From the NCBI GenBank assembly GCA_965238305.1, contig CBDEHK010000001.1:4526001-4590000 (forward strand): DNA of 64,000 bases. Reading direction: 5' to 3'. The number at the start of each line of letters is the position of its first letter. Position 1 is the stretch's first letter. Shown here one piece after another: positions 8,417-16,160 of the stretch. The DNA is from CBDCGJ01 sp965238305. GTDB lineage: Bacteria > Pseudomonadota > Alphaproteobacteria > GCA-2731375. Both the position numbers and the translations under genes were made by a program. The notes under the pieces were generated by a model. That model was not told the DNA's origin. It made no database searches and was given only the letters and a program-made list of their open reading frames with translations.

Positions 8417-9481
8417 TTAGTGGATTTTCGTCTCTAGGCTGCCGGCCTTATAGCGAGAGGCCATTTCCGAAAGCGGCAAAGCGTTGATTTTAGAGGCGTT
8501 GCCTGCGCAATTGAAACGCTGGTAGCGATCCTTGCAAAGTTCCGTCATCGCCGCCATCGCAGGTTTCAAATATTTGCGCGGGTCAAATTCGCCCTTGTTT
8601 TCCGCAAAAACTTTACGAATTTGCCCGGTCATGGCCATGCGGTTATCGGTATCGATATTGACCTTACGAACCCCATGTTTGATGGCAATCTCAATTTCTT
8701 CAATCGGCACCCCGTAAGTTTGCGGGATCTCACCACCAAATTGGTTCATCACATCCTGCAACGCTTGCGGCACGGAGGAGGAGCCATGCATGACCAGATG
8801 CAAATTCGGCATCTTGGCATTGATCTCCTTCACCCGGTCGATGGCGAGGATGTCGCCGGTCGGCTCGCGGGTGAACTTGTAGGCACCATGGCTGGTGCCG
8901 ATCGCGATCGCCAGCGCATCGACCTTGGTTTTTTCCACAAAATCCACCGCTTGTACCGGATCGGTCAAAAGCGCACCCATGTCCAGCTTGCCTTCAAAGC
9001 CGTGGCCGTCTTCTTTTTCACCCTCGCCGGTCTCAAGCGAGCCTAAACATCCGAGTTCCCCTTCAACGGAGACACCGACCATGTGGGCCATTTCGGTAAC
9101 CTTTCGGGTGACGTCGACATTGTATTCGTAACTGGCGGGGCTCTTCCCGTCCGCTTCCAACGACCCGTCCATCATCACGGATGAAAAGCCATAGGTAATC
9201 GCCGACATACAGGTGGCTTGTTCATTGCCATGATCCTGGTGCATGCAAACTGGAATGTGCGGGTAAAGTTCTATTGCCGCCTTAATCAGATGACTTAGTA
9301 CAATATCATTGGCATATTCGCGAGCGCCACGGCTGGCCTGCATGATTACCGGCGAATCGGTTTCGTCCGCCGCCGTCATAATCGCCAGCATTTGTTCCAT
9401 ATTGTTGATATTAAAGGCAGGAACGCCATAGTCGTTCTCCGCAGCATGATCCAATAACTGCCGCAGTGATACCAACGCCAT
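8417..9481 (-). CDS. fba: fructose-bisphosphate aldolase, class II (Calvin-cycle subtype)
   Basis: 354 aa. Zinc-dependent aldolase that interconverts fructose 1,6-bisphosphate with dihydroxyacetone phosphate and glyceraldehyde 3-phosphate in glycolysis and gluconeogenesis. Diagnostic segments are VCMHQDHG (catalytic and metal residues), VEGELGCLG, the glycine-rich SHGAYKF and VMHGSSSVP, and NIDTDNR. The long C-terminus with DRYQRFNCAGNASKI is typical of the Calvin-type subfamily, although no Rubisco gene is visible here. Start chosen at ATG 9481, preceded by GGGGGAG; a TTG two codons earlier is less likely. Confidence 0.96.
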   Translation of the reverse strand: MALVSLRQLLDHAAENDYGVPAFNINNMEQMLAIMTAADETDSPVIMQASRGAREYANDIVLSHLIKAAIELYPHIPVCMHQDHGNEQATCMSAITYGFSSVMMDGSLEADGKSPASYEYNVDVTRKVTEMAHMVGVSVEGELGCLGSLETGEGEKEDGHGFEGKLDMGALLTDPVQAVDFVEKTKVDALAIAIGTSHGAYKFTREPTGDILAIDRVKEINAKMPNLHLVMHGSSSVPQALQDVMNQFGGEIPQTYGVPIEEIEIAIKHGVRKVNIDTDNRMAMTGQIRKVFAENKGEFDPRKYLKPAMAAMTELCKDRYQRFNCAGNASKINALPLSEMASRYKAGSLETKIH

Positions 9482-9549
9482 TCGCAAACTCCCCCATTTG
9501 TTCAGACTCTAACTATGGTCCGATTTTAACATGCCTACGCACCGCACGT

Positions 9550-10170
9550 CTATCCGGCGGAAGCAGCTTCCGGTTTTTCTTCTTGCGTTTCTTCACCAGC
9601 CGCTTCTTCTTGCACCGGTTTTCGACGTGGTGCCCGGCGGCGCGGTTTTTTCACCGCTGCTGCCTCAACTTCTTCGTTGTCTTCGTCACTGGCGGTACTA
9701 TCGACCGGTTGCTCTACGGATTTCGCTTCACCCGTCGGTGTGTCTTTCAGAAGGCCCTTGAAAGCATCGTCCGGCACATCCGGCTGCGGCGCTTCCACCG
9801 AAGGCTCTGGTGCCTTTTCCACTTCCTTCGAAGCAGGTTCAGATTGCTCGGCAGTCTGTTGCTCGGTGCGCTGTTTACGTTCCTGCTCAGCGGCTTGCTG
9901 GCGTTCCTGCGCTTGCGCTTGAGCGGCTTGTACGATGCGGACATAGTGTTCCGCATGCTGCAAATATCCTTCAGCGGATATCCGGTCACCCGATGCCGCA
10001 GCGTCGCGGGAAAGCGCTTGATATTTTTCCGCGATGTGAGCCGCGTTCCCCCGAATTTTTACTTCCGGGCCGTTGCTTTCCAAATTCCGGTTAGCGTTGT
10101 TGTTGTTTCCTTGATGACGGCGACCGTTATTACGGCCGCGACCACGCTTTTGAGGCGAGTTTTGTCTCAT
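9550..10170 (-). CDS. DUF4167 domain protein
   Basis: 206 aa. The N-terminus is very rich in Arg, Asn and Gln (QNSPQKRGRGRNNGRR), then comes the conserved core GPEVKIRGNAAHIAEKYQALSRDA...HAEHYVRIV that defines DUF4167. The rest is a Gln/Glu/Ala-rich helix and a Lys/Arg-rich tail (PRRRAPRRKPV), likely disordered. The family is essentially alphaproteobacterial and typically sits after prmC, as here; nucleic-acid or RNA binding is suggested by composition only. A 16-nt inverted repeat lies directly upstream of the ATG. Confidence 0.88.
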   Translation of the reverse strand: MRQNSPQKRGRGRNNGRRHQGNNNNANRNLESNGPEVKIRGNAAHIAEKYQALSRDAAASGDRISAEGYLQHAEHYVRIVQAAQAQAQERQQAAEQERKQRTEQQTAEQSEPASKEVEKAPEPSVEAPQPDVPDDAFKGLLKDTPTGEAKSVEQPVDSTASDEDNEEVEAAAVKKPRRRAPRRKPVQEEAAGEETQEEKPEAASAG

Positions 10171-10175
10171 GATCC

Positions 10176-10191
10176 CAAAACAGTTGTTTTG
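10176..10191 (-). repeat. inverted repeat in the leader of the DUF4167 gene
   Basis: CAAAACAGTTGTTTTG: seven-base arms around a two-base centre, ending five bases before the ATG on the minus strand. As DNA it could be an operator; as RNA it would mask the weak ribosome site. The rest of the 259-bp gap to prmC (10171-10429) shows no gene and no clear terminator. Confidence 0.35.
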
Positions 10192-10429
10192 TTAAAAATA
10201 GCGAACGTCTTACAAACCAGACCACAGCACCAACAACACAGTTCAAACAACTCGATTACTGCACAGTTCAGTTCCTGTACAAGCGGTGTTACCACTTAAC
10301 AATTCAGAACCTTGCCCTGGAAAAGTCGCCGCCCGGCCTATCAAATCAATGAAGCTTATGGCGTCACGTTCAAGAACAACCTAACCTCCAGCGGCGTTAA
10401 TGCCAATAGTTTTTTGAATATTTTTTTCT

Positions 10430-11296
10430 TTAGCAAAATTCCTTGAACTGCGCCATTAACACACGAGCGACCCCATTTAGATCGCGAATAGCCGCGTCCG
10501 TGGTTAAATCGGCCTGCGAACACAAACTTGTAACATTGTCGAATTGGCCGATCCCACATTCCAGCGCAAGCCAGCCGCGATCAATCAATAAACCGCTGAT
10601 TCCGCTCATTATATGGCGATAAACCGCAAGTCCATCCGGCCCTCCCGCTAAGGCTAGGCGCGGTTCGTGTGAGGCAACTTCAGGCTCAAGCATGTCGATT
10701 TCATGGTCAACGATATAGGGTGGATTGGAAACAACGAAATCGAACCGACCGGCAATCGGAGCAAACCAATTGGCGCGGCAAAATGTCGCGCGTGGAGATA
10801 ATTTCAAGGCTACTGCATTTGTCTTGGCAATTTCGATCGCATCCCCACTCAGGTCGATGCCAACGCCCCAGGCATTCGGTAACTCATGCAATAAAGCCAG
10901 CAGCAAGCAACCGGAACCAGTGCCCAAATCCAATATTCGCATTGGTTTGTTGCGATCATCAAGTTTTGACAGAACCGCTTCGACCAGGGTTTCGCTGTCC
11001 GGCCGGGGATCAAGTACGGCGCTGGAGACACTGAACGGCAGCCCCCAAAATTCTCGTTCACCAAGCAAATGCGATACCGGTTCGTGCCGGGCACGACGGT
11101 CGATGAGGGTGTTGAAAACAACAACCGAGGCAAGTGGAAGTTCCAGTTCCGGGTCACGAACTAAATCTTCCCGGCTTACCTGCGCGACAAACTGAAAGAG
11201 CAGACGGGCATCGACAACTGCCGATTCGATACCAGCATCGGCCAATGTTTTGACCGCCAAGCGTAGCAGAGTTCGCGCGTCATGCCCTTGTGGCAT
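10430..11296 (-). CDS. prmC: peptide chain release factor N5-glutamine methyltransferase
   Basis: 288 aa. Methylates the glutamine of the GGQ motif in RF1 and RF2. The S-adenosylmethionine loop is DLGTGSGCLLLALL and the substrate-glutamine motif is VVSNPPYI. The helical N-terminal domain (from MPQGHDARTLLRLAVKTL) binds the release factor. The ATG at 11296 is four bases after the prfA stop, so this methyltransferase is co-transcribed with its own substrate; the open frame extends 16 codons upstream into prfA but that part is not family-like. Confidence 0.96.
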   Translation of the reverse strand: MPQGHDARTLLRLAVKTLADAGIESAVVDARLLFQFVAQVSREDLVRDPELELPLASVVVFNTLIDRRARHEPVSHLLGEREFWGLPFSVSSAVLDPRPDSETLVEAVLSKLDDRNKPMRILDLGTGSGCLLLALLHELPNAWGVGIDLSGDAIEIAKTNAVALKLSPRATFCRANWFAPIAGRFDFVVSNPPYIVDHEIDMLEPEVASHEPRLALAGGPDGLAVYRHIMSGISGLLIDRGWLALECGIGQFDNVTSLCSQADLTTDAAIRDLNGVARVLMAQFKEFC

Positions 11297-11300
11297 AAGC

Positions 11301-12383
11301 TCAACCCTGATTTTCCAACGCCGCCAACTTCCGCGCCTGGTCATCAGCGATCAAGGCGTCGACAACTTCATCGACCGCTTCACCAGCCATCATCTTGTCG
11401 AGTTTATAGAGCGTCATATTGATCCTATGGTCGGTCACCCGGCCTTGCGGAAAATTGTAAGTGCGCACGCGTTCGGAGCGGTCGCCGGAGCCAACCTGTT
11501 CCCGTCGACTTTCGGCCCGTTCGTTGTCCGCCTGCTCGCGCTGCGCTTCATAAATACGCGAGCGTAGGATCTTCAGTGCTTTCGCTTTGTTTTTATGTTG
11601 CGATTTTTCATCCTGTTGCGAAACGACGACCCCGGTGGGGATATGGGTGATACGCACGGCACTATCAGTGGTATTGACATGCTGACCGCCGGCACCTTGA
11701 GCCCGGAAGGTGTCGATCCGAAGATCTTTGTCTTCAATCTGCACATCAACTTCTTCGGCTTCCGGCAGTACCGCGACAGTGGCGGCGCTGGTATGCACAC
11801 GACCGCCGGATTCCGTATCTGGCACCCGTTGCACCCGATGAACACCGGATTCAAATTTCATTTTGGCGAAGGCACCTTTACCGGTGATAAGTGCCACGAC
11901 CTCCTTGTAACCACCAAGATCAGTTTCGCTGACATTCATCAGTTCCAATTTCCAGTTATGTTGTTCCGCATAACGCTGATACATTCGCAACAAATCGCCG
12001 GCGAACAAAGCCGCTTCATCGCCACCGGTGCCGGCGCGAATTTCCAAAATCGCGCTTTTTTCGTCCGCCGCATCTTTTGGCAGCATCATCAGTTGAAGAT
12101 CGCTCTCCAATCCCGCCAGTCGATCGGTTAATTCAGCCAATTCCTCGCCGGCAAGCGCCCGCATGTCATCATCATTTTCCCGATCGCCTTGGATTTCCTG
12201 TAGTTCATCACGTTCCTGCCAGGCTATCTGCACAGAAATCGCTGCCCGGGCCACTGGCGACAGCTCGGCATATTCTTTCGACAGCTTAACCATCAGTTCG
12301 CCATTGTCGCCAGCTGCTGCCAGTTCACTTTCCAGCTCGGAAAATCGTCGGACGATGTGGTCGACCTGTTCCGGCGAAATCAT
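11301..12383 (-). CDS. prfA: peptide chain release factor 1
   Basis: 360 aa. RF1 reads UAA and UAG and triggers peptidyl-tRNA hydrolysis. The GAGGQHVNTTDSAVR segment carries the GGQ tripeptide. The stop-codon recognition tripeptide is in RVPDTESGGR, so P-D-T where E. coli has P-A-T; the middle position is variable in the family. The N-terminal coiled coil (residues 1-100) is intact. It starts two bases before the hisS stop region and is followed by prmC, making a hisS-prfA-prmC run. Confidence 0.97.
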   Translation of the reverse strand: MISPEQVDHIVRRFSELESELAAAGDNGELMVKLSKEYAELSPVARAAISVQIAWQERDELQEIQGDRENDDDMRALAGEELAELTDRLAGLESDLQLMMLPKDAADEKSAILEIRAGTGGDEAALFAGDLLRMYQRYAEQHNWKLELMNVSETDLGGYKEVVALITGKGAFAKMKFESGVHRVQRVPDTESGGRVHTSAATVAVLPEAEEVDVQIEDKDLRIDTFRAQGAGGQHVNTTDSAVRITHIPTGVVVSQQDEKSQHKNKAKALKILRSRIYEAQREQADNERAESRREQVGSGDRSERVRTYNFPQGRVTDHRINMTLYKLDKMMAGEAVDEVVDALIADDQARKLAALENQG

Positions 12384-12385
12384 TT

Positions 12386-13642
12386 CTAGGCTCCCAGAGC
12401 AAGTTGGCTTGCAAGCTTCTGCGGCAGGTCAATAAACGCAACATCGATCTGTTCACCGCTATCTAAGTCACGCACCGTAGCGGTACCACGGGCCAGTTCG
12501 TCTTCGCCAATAATAATCGCTAAGCGGGCGTTCTTTTTGTTTGCGCGGACCAACCGGCGCTTCAAATTTCCCCGATAGCCATGTTCAACCGCGATGCCGT
12601 GCCCACGCAGCACATGCGCAAGCGTAAGCGCTTGGGCTTCCGCTTCGATCCCAATTGGAATGATAGCGACCGGACGTTGGGCTTCCGGCACGCGATCGAT
12701 CAACATGCAAAGCCGCTCAATGCCGCCAGCCCATCCAATTCCCGGCGTCGGTGGACCGCCCAAAGTTTCGATAAGGCCATCATAGCGCCCACCACCGATC
12801 ACCGTGCCTTGCGAGCCCAAGGCATCGGTGATGAATTCAAAGGCGGTGTGCGTGTAATAATCAAGGCCGCGTACTAATCGATCATTCACTTGGAAGGGGA
12901 TCCCAAGGGCGTTCAAACCGTCTTGCACGGTTTGAAAAAACGCCTTCGAATGATCGTTCATGTAGTCTTGCAAGTTCGGCGCCGTCGTGACCAATTCCTG
13001 ATCACCGGTATCTTTGGAATCCAAAATACGCAAGGGATTGCGATGCAGGCGGTCCAGGCTATCTTCCGATAGTTTTTCTTTGTGGGCCGAAAAGTGGGTG
13101 ACCAGGGCGTCGCGGTAGGCGGCCCGACTTTCCGGATCGCCCAGGCTATTGATTTCCAGCACGCACTTATCGAGCACGCCAAGTTCGCGCAGGATATCGG
13201 CCCCTAAGGCAATAATTTCAATATCCGCCTGAGGTTCTTCAACGCCCAGAATTTCCGCATCGATCTGATGGAATTGGCGCTGACGTCCCTTCTGTGGGCG
13301 TTCGTAGCGGAAGGCTGGACCGGCGGCGAAAAACTTCAATGGCAAGCTTTGTTGCATGCCACCAGAAATAAAGGCGCGCGCTATACCAGCGGTAAATTCC
13401 GGGCGCAAGGTAATCTCTTCGCCACCGCGATCTGTGAAAGTATACATTTCCTTGCGCACGACGTCGGAGCCTTCTCCCATCGTGCGCGCGAAAACCGGGG
13501 TGAATTCAAAAATCGGCGGGGCGATATCTTCATGCCCGTAACGCTGCGCCACCCGCCTGGAGGTTTCGACAACATGCGCGTATCGCCGGGCGTCTTCGCC
13601 CACAAGATCGTGTGTGCCGCGTACGGGCTGCAGCTTCGCCAC
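12386..13642 (-). CDS. hisS: histidyl-tRNA synthetase
   Basis: About 418 aa. Class II synthetase charging tRNA-His. Motif 1 lies in the N-terminal third, motif 2 is FRYERPQKGRQRQFHQ, and the two histidine-specific motifs are LVRGLDYYTHTAFEF and GGGRYDGL. The C-terminal anticodon-binding domain is present. I prefer a GTG start at 13642 because AGGAG lies seven bases upstream and the protein then begins VAKLQPVRGTHD as in homologues; an ATG at 13672 in the same frame would overlap the end of ispG. Confidence 0.96.
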   Translation of the reverse strand: MAKLQPVRGTHDLVGEDARRYAHVVETSRRVAQRYGHEDIAPPIFEFTPVFARTMGEGSDVVRKEMYTFTDRGGEEITLRPEFTAGIARAFISGGMQQSLPLKFFAAGPAFRYERPQKGRQRQFHQIDAEILGVEEPQADIEIIALGADILRELGVLDKCVLEINSLGDPESRAAYRDALVTHFSAHKEKLSEDSLDRLHRNPLRILDSKDTGDQELVTTAPNLQDYMNDHSKAFFQTVQDGLNALGIPFQVNDRLVRGLDYYTHTAFEFITDALGSQGTVIGGGRYDGLIETLGGPPTPGIGWAGGIERLCMLIDRVPEAQRPVAIIPIGIEAEAQALTLAHVLRGHGIAVEHGYRGNLKRRLVRANKKNARLAIIIGEDELARGTATVRDLDSGEQIDVAFIDLPQKLASQLALGA

Positions 13643-13658
13643 AACAATGCTCCTAGTG

Positions 13659-14807
13659 TTAAGATCCGACAACTTTTGCCGGTTGAGGATGATCGGGATT
13701 TTCTAGCTCTTTCGCGGCGATCAATTGTGCCGCCTTGTCTTCCACCAAATCGACAATGTGATCAATGATCTTGTCGTCGGTTATTTTGTGATCGACGACG
13801 CCGCTGAGATAGATCATATGATTGCCGGCGCCACCACCGGTCAGACCGATGTCGGTTTCCCGTGCTTCGCCCGGGCCGTTCACGACGCAACCCATGATCG
13901 ATAGCGTCAAGGGGACAGTGATATGGGCCAAACGTTCTTCCAGGGTTTCGACGGTTTTGATTACCGGAAAGGCTTGCCGGGCGCAAGACGGGCAAGACAC
14001 CACACTGACACCGCGGTGCCGCAGTCCCAAAGATTTTAGAATATCGAAGCCGACGCGGACTTCCTCGTCAGGATCGGCAGAAAGTGAGACCCGGATGGTG
14101 TCACCAATGCCGGCCCACAACAGCGAGCCAATTCCGATTGACGATTTAACCGAACCAATTCGCTGTGCACCGGCTTCCGTCACCCCTAAATGCAAAGGAT
14201 AATCGCAGGCTTCCGAAAGACCTTGATAGGCGGCAACCGCAAGGAAGACGTCGGAGGCTTTAACTGAGATTTTGAAATCGAAAAAGTCGTTATCTTCCAG
14301 AATCCGGGCGTGACTGAGGGCGCTTTCGACCATCGCTTCCGGACAGGGCTCGCCATAGCGTTCCAGCAAATCCCGCTCCAGCGATGCCGCATTGACACCG
14401 ATGCGCATAGAACAGCCGTGATCTTTCGCCGCTTTAACAACTTCACGCACGCGCGCGCTAGAGCCAATATTGCCAGGATTAATCCGCAAGCATGCGGCTC
14501 CGCTTTCCGCCGCTTCAATAGCCCGGCGATAGTGAAAGTGAATGTCGGCGACAATCGGCACATCCGACTGGTGGACAATATCTTTCAATGCCAGAGCAGA
14601 TTCCTGATCCGGGCAGGAAACCCGAACGATGTCGGCGCCCTGTTTGCTGGCGCGCTTGATCTGCGCCACCGTGGCGGCTACATCTATCGTCGGCGTATTG
14701 GTCATCGTCTGCACCGAAATCGGCGCATCGCCACCCACCATGACATTACCAACGGCAATCTGGCGGGTCTTTCGACGCTGAATATCGCGGTAAGGTCTCA
14801 GGCTCAT
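13659..14807 (-). CDS. ispG: 4-hydroxy-3-methylbut-2-en-1-yl diphosphate synthase (flavodoxin)
   Basis: 382 aa. Penultimate enzyme of the non-mevalonate (MEP) isoprenoid pathway, converting methylerythritol cyclodiphosphate to HMBPP with a 4Fe-4S cluster. N-terminal TIM-barrel and C-terminal reductase-like domain; the cluster ligands are in VSCPSCARQ and SIMGCVVNGPGE. This is the short bacterial form without the extra domain of plants and Chlamydiae. AGGA precedes the ATG. It lies between the rodZ-like gene and hisS on the same strand. Confidence 0.97.
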   Translation of the reverse strand: MSLRPYRDIQRRKTRQIAVGNVMVGGDAPISVQTMTNTPTIDVAATVAQIKRASKQGADIVRVSCPDQESALALKDIVHQSDVPIVADIHFHYRRAIEAAESGAACLRINPGNIGSSARVREVVKAAKDHGCSMRIGVNAASLERDLLERYGEPCPEAMVESALSHARILEDNDFFDFKISVKASDVFLAVAAYQGLSEACDYPLHLGVTEAGAQRIGSVKSSIGIGSLLWAGIGDTIRVSLSADPDEEVRVGFDILKSLGLRHRGVSVVSCPSCARQAFPVIKTVETLEERLAHITVPLTLSIMGCVVNGPGEARETDIGLTGGGAGNHMIYLSGVVDHKITDDKIIDHIVDLVEDKAAQLIAAKELENPDHPQPAKVVGS

Positions 14808-14882
14808 GATTATGTCCTAGTGATCGATCTGCGGTCGGGGCTAATTATTCATTACTCTGCTCGCTCAATAGCAGGATCAGGC

Positions 14883-16160
14883 CTATTGCGGCAACAGTTT
14901 CGCTGGTTGCAAGGCAATATCCCGGCTTACTTTACCAATTTTGCCAAGCGGAAGCGTTACCTTGCCATCGACAAGAATAGTCAATCCGCCAGCATTCCCG
15001 GTGGTCAGCAACAAATCGTCCCGGTTCGGCACCATGTATCGGTCCCCAGACCGCAGCAATTGGGTAAACAATAATTCATTAGTCCGGCTTCTGACCTGAA
15101 TCCAACTATCTTCACGCGCCAGCAAGACAATGCGGCCGTCTTTATTCGCGGCGCCAAAAGTTTGCGATGTTGAAATGTTTTCGGCAGCAGTTGCATTTGC
15201 CTCCGCGCCCGTGGCCGTCGCAATTGTGGTCGGCGCGACCGGCGGTGCCGGCGCCTCCGCTTGGCTTTGTTTCAAGGCTTGTTGAATTTGCGGTTGCACC
15301 GGCGCGGTATCAACGTCTTCGTTGTCTTGATCGCTATTCGTATCGCGGTTGGGTGCTTCGGTTTTTACTGCCGGCTCTTCAACCGGTGTCGGGACTGCGG
15401 TTTCCGGTGTCGGCGTTTGTACGACATCGGCTTCGGATTTTGCCGTGTCAATATTTTGGGTGGTTTTTGAACTCTCTACATTCGCCGGATTGGTCTCATC
15501 CACTAAAGCTTTTGGCACAACCGCTTTGGGCGCATCATTGATCTGTTTGTTGTCCGCTTCCGCAATGCCCGGCGCTTCACGTTTAGTCCTGGCGTCTTTA
15601 GTCTGGTTATTCAGTTCCGGCAGCGGCGCTGACTGTTGTGGAATTGTTGGTTTCTCAATTATTGGTTTTTCCGCTATCACAGGCTTTGTCGGTGTTTCTT
15701 TTGCCAGCGCCGCCAAACGACTAGGGACGGCAGGAACCAATTCGGACTTCGTCGTTTGTCCGCTTTGTTGATAAAACCACCAACCTCCATAACCTGCCAG
15801 TACTAGTATCAGCAACAGCAACACCAAGGCGAAAGACGGCCGGCGCGATCGCTCAACCGGCTGTGGGAAATTCAGCGGTTTCGGTTGCAGAGCGATTGCC
15901 TGTTCTTCCTTGAATTCCTCGACAACCTTTCCCGCATCCATGCCCAATCGACTAGCGTAGGTACGCAGAAATCCAACCGCGTAAGCTGCGCCCGGCAAAT
16001 CCTTGTAGCGCCCTGCTTCCAACGCTTCGAGAAAATCTAATTGAATGCGCAGATCAGCGGCGACGTCTTCCAAACGCAATCCTTGCGCTTCGCGGATATC
16101 TCGTAATTCACGGCCGACCCCTTGATAGGGCGAATTTTCAATGTGATCGTCTTCCGCCAT
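14883..16160 (-). CDS. rodZ: RodZ-like cytoskeletal protein (HTH_25 + DUF4115)
   Basis: 425 aa. The cytoplasmic N-terminus is a Cro-like helix-turn-helix (about residues 14-85: LRDIREAQGLRLEDVAADLRI). A charged juxtamembrane stretch precedes one transmembrane helix (near residues 110-132, ALVLLLLILVLAGYGGWWFY). A long Pro/Thr/Glu-rich periplasmic linker follows, then the DUF4115 domain (SWIQVRSRTNELLFTQLLRSG). RodZ links MreB filaments to the envelope and supports rod shape. Its ATG overlaps the ptsP stop (TAATG), so translation is probably coupled. Confidence 0.88.
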   Translation of the reverse strand: MAEDDHIENSPYQGVGRELRDIREAQGLRLEDVAADLRIQLDFLEALEAGRYKDLPGAAYAVGFLRTYASRLGMDAGKVVEEFKEEQAIALQPKPLNFPQPVERSRRPSFALVLLLLILVLAGYGGWWFYQQSGQTTKSELVPAVPSRLAALAKETPTKPVIAEKPIIEKPTIPQQSAPLPELNNQTKDARTKREAPGIAEADNKQINDAPKAVVPKALVDETNPANVESSKTTQNIDTAKSEADVVQTPTPETAVPTPVEEPAVKTEAPNRDTNSDQDNEDVDTAPVQPQIQQALKQSQAEAPAPPVAPTTIATATGAEANATAAENISTSQTFGAANKDGRIVLLAREDSWIQVRSRTNELLFTQLLRSGDRYMVPNRDDLLLTTGNAGGLTILVDGKVTLPLGKIGKVSRDIALQPAKLLPQ

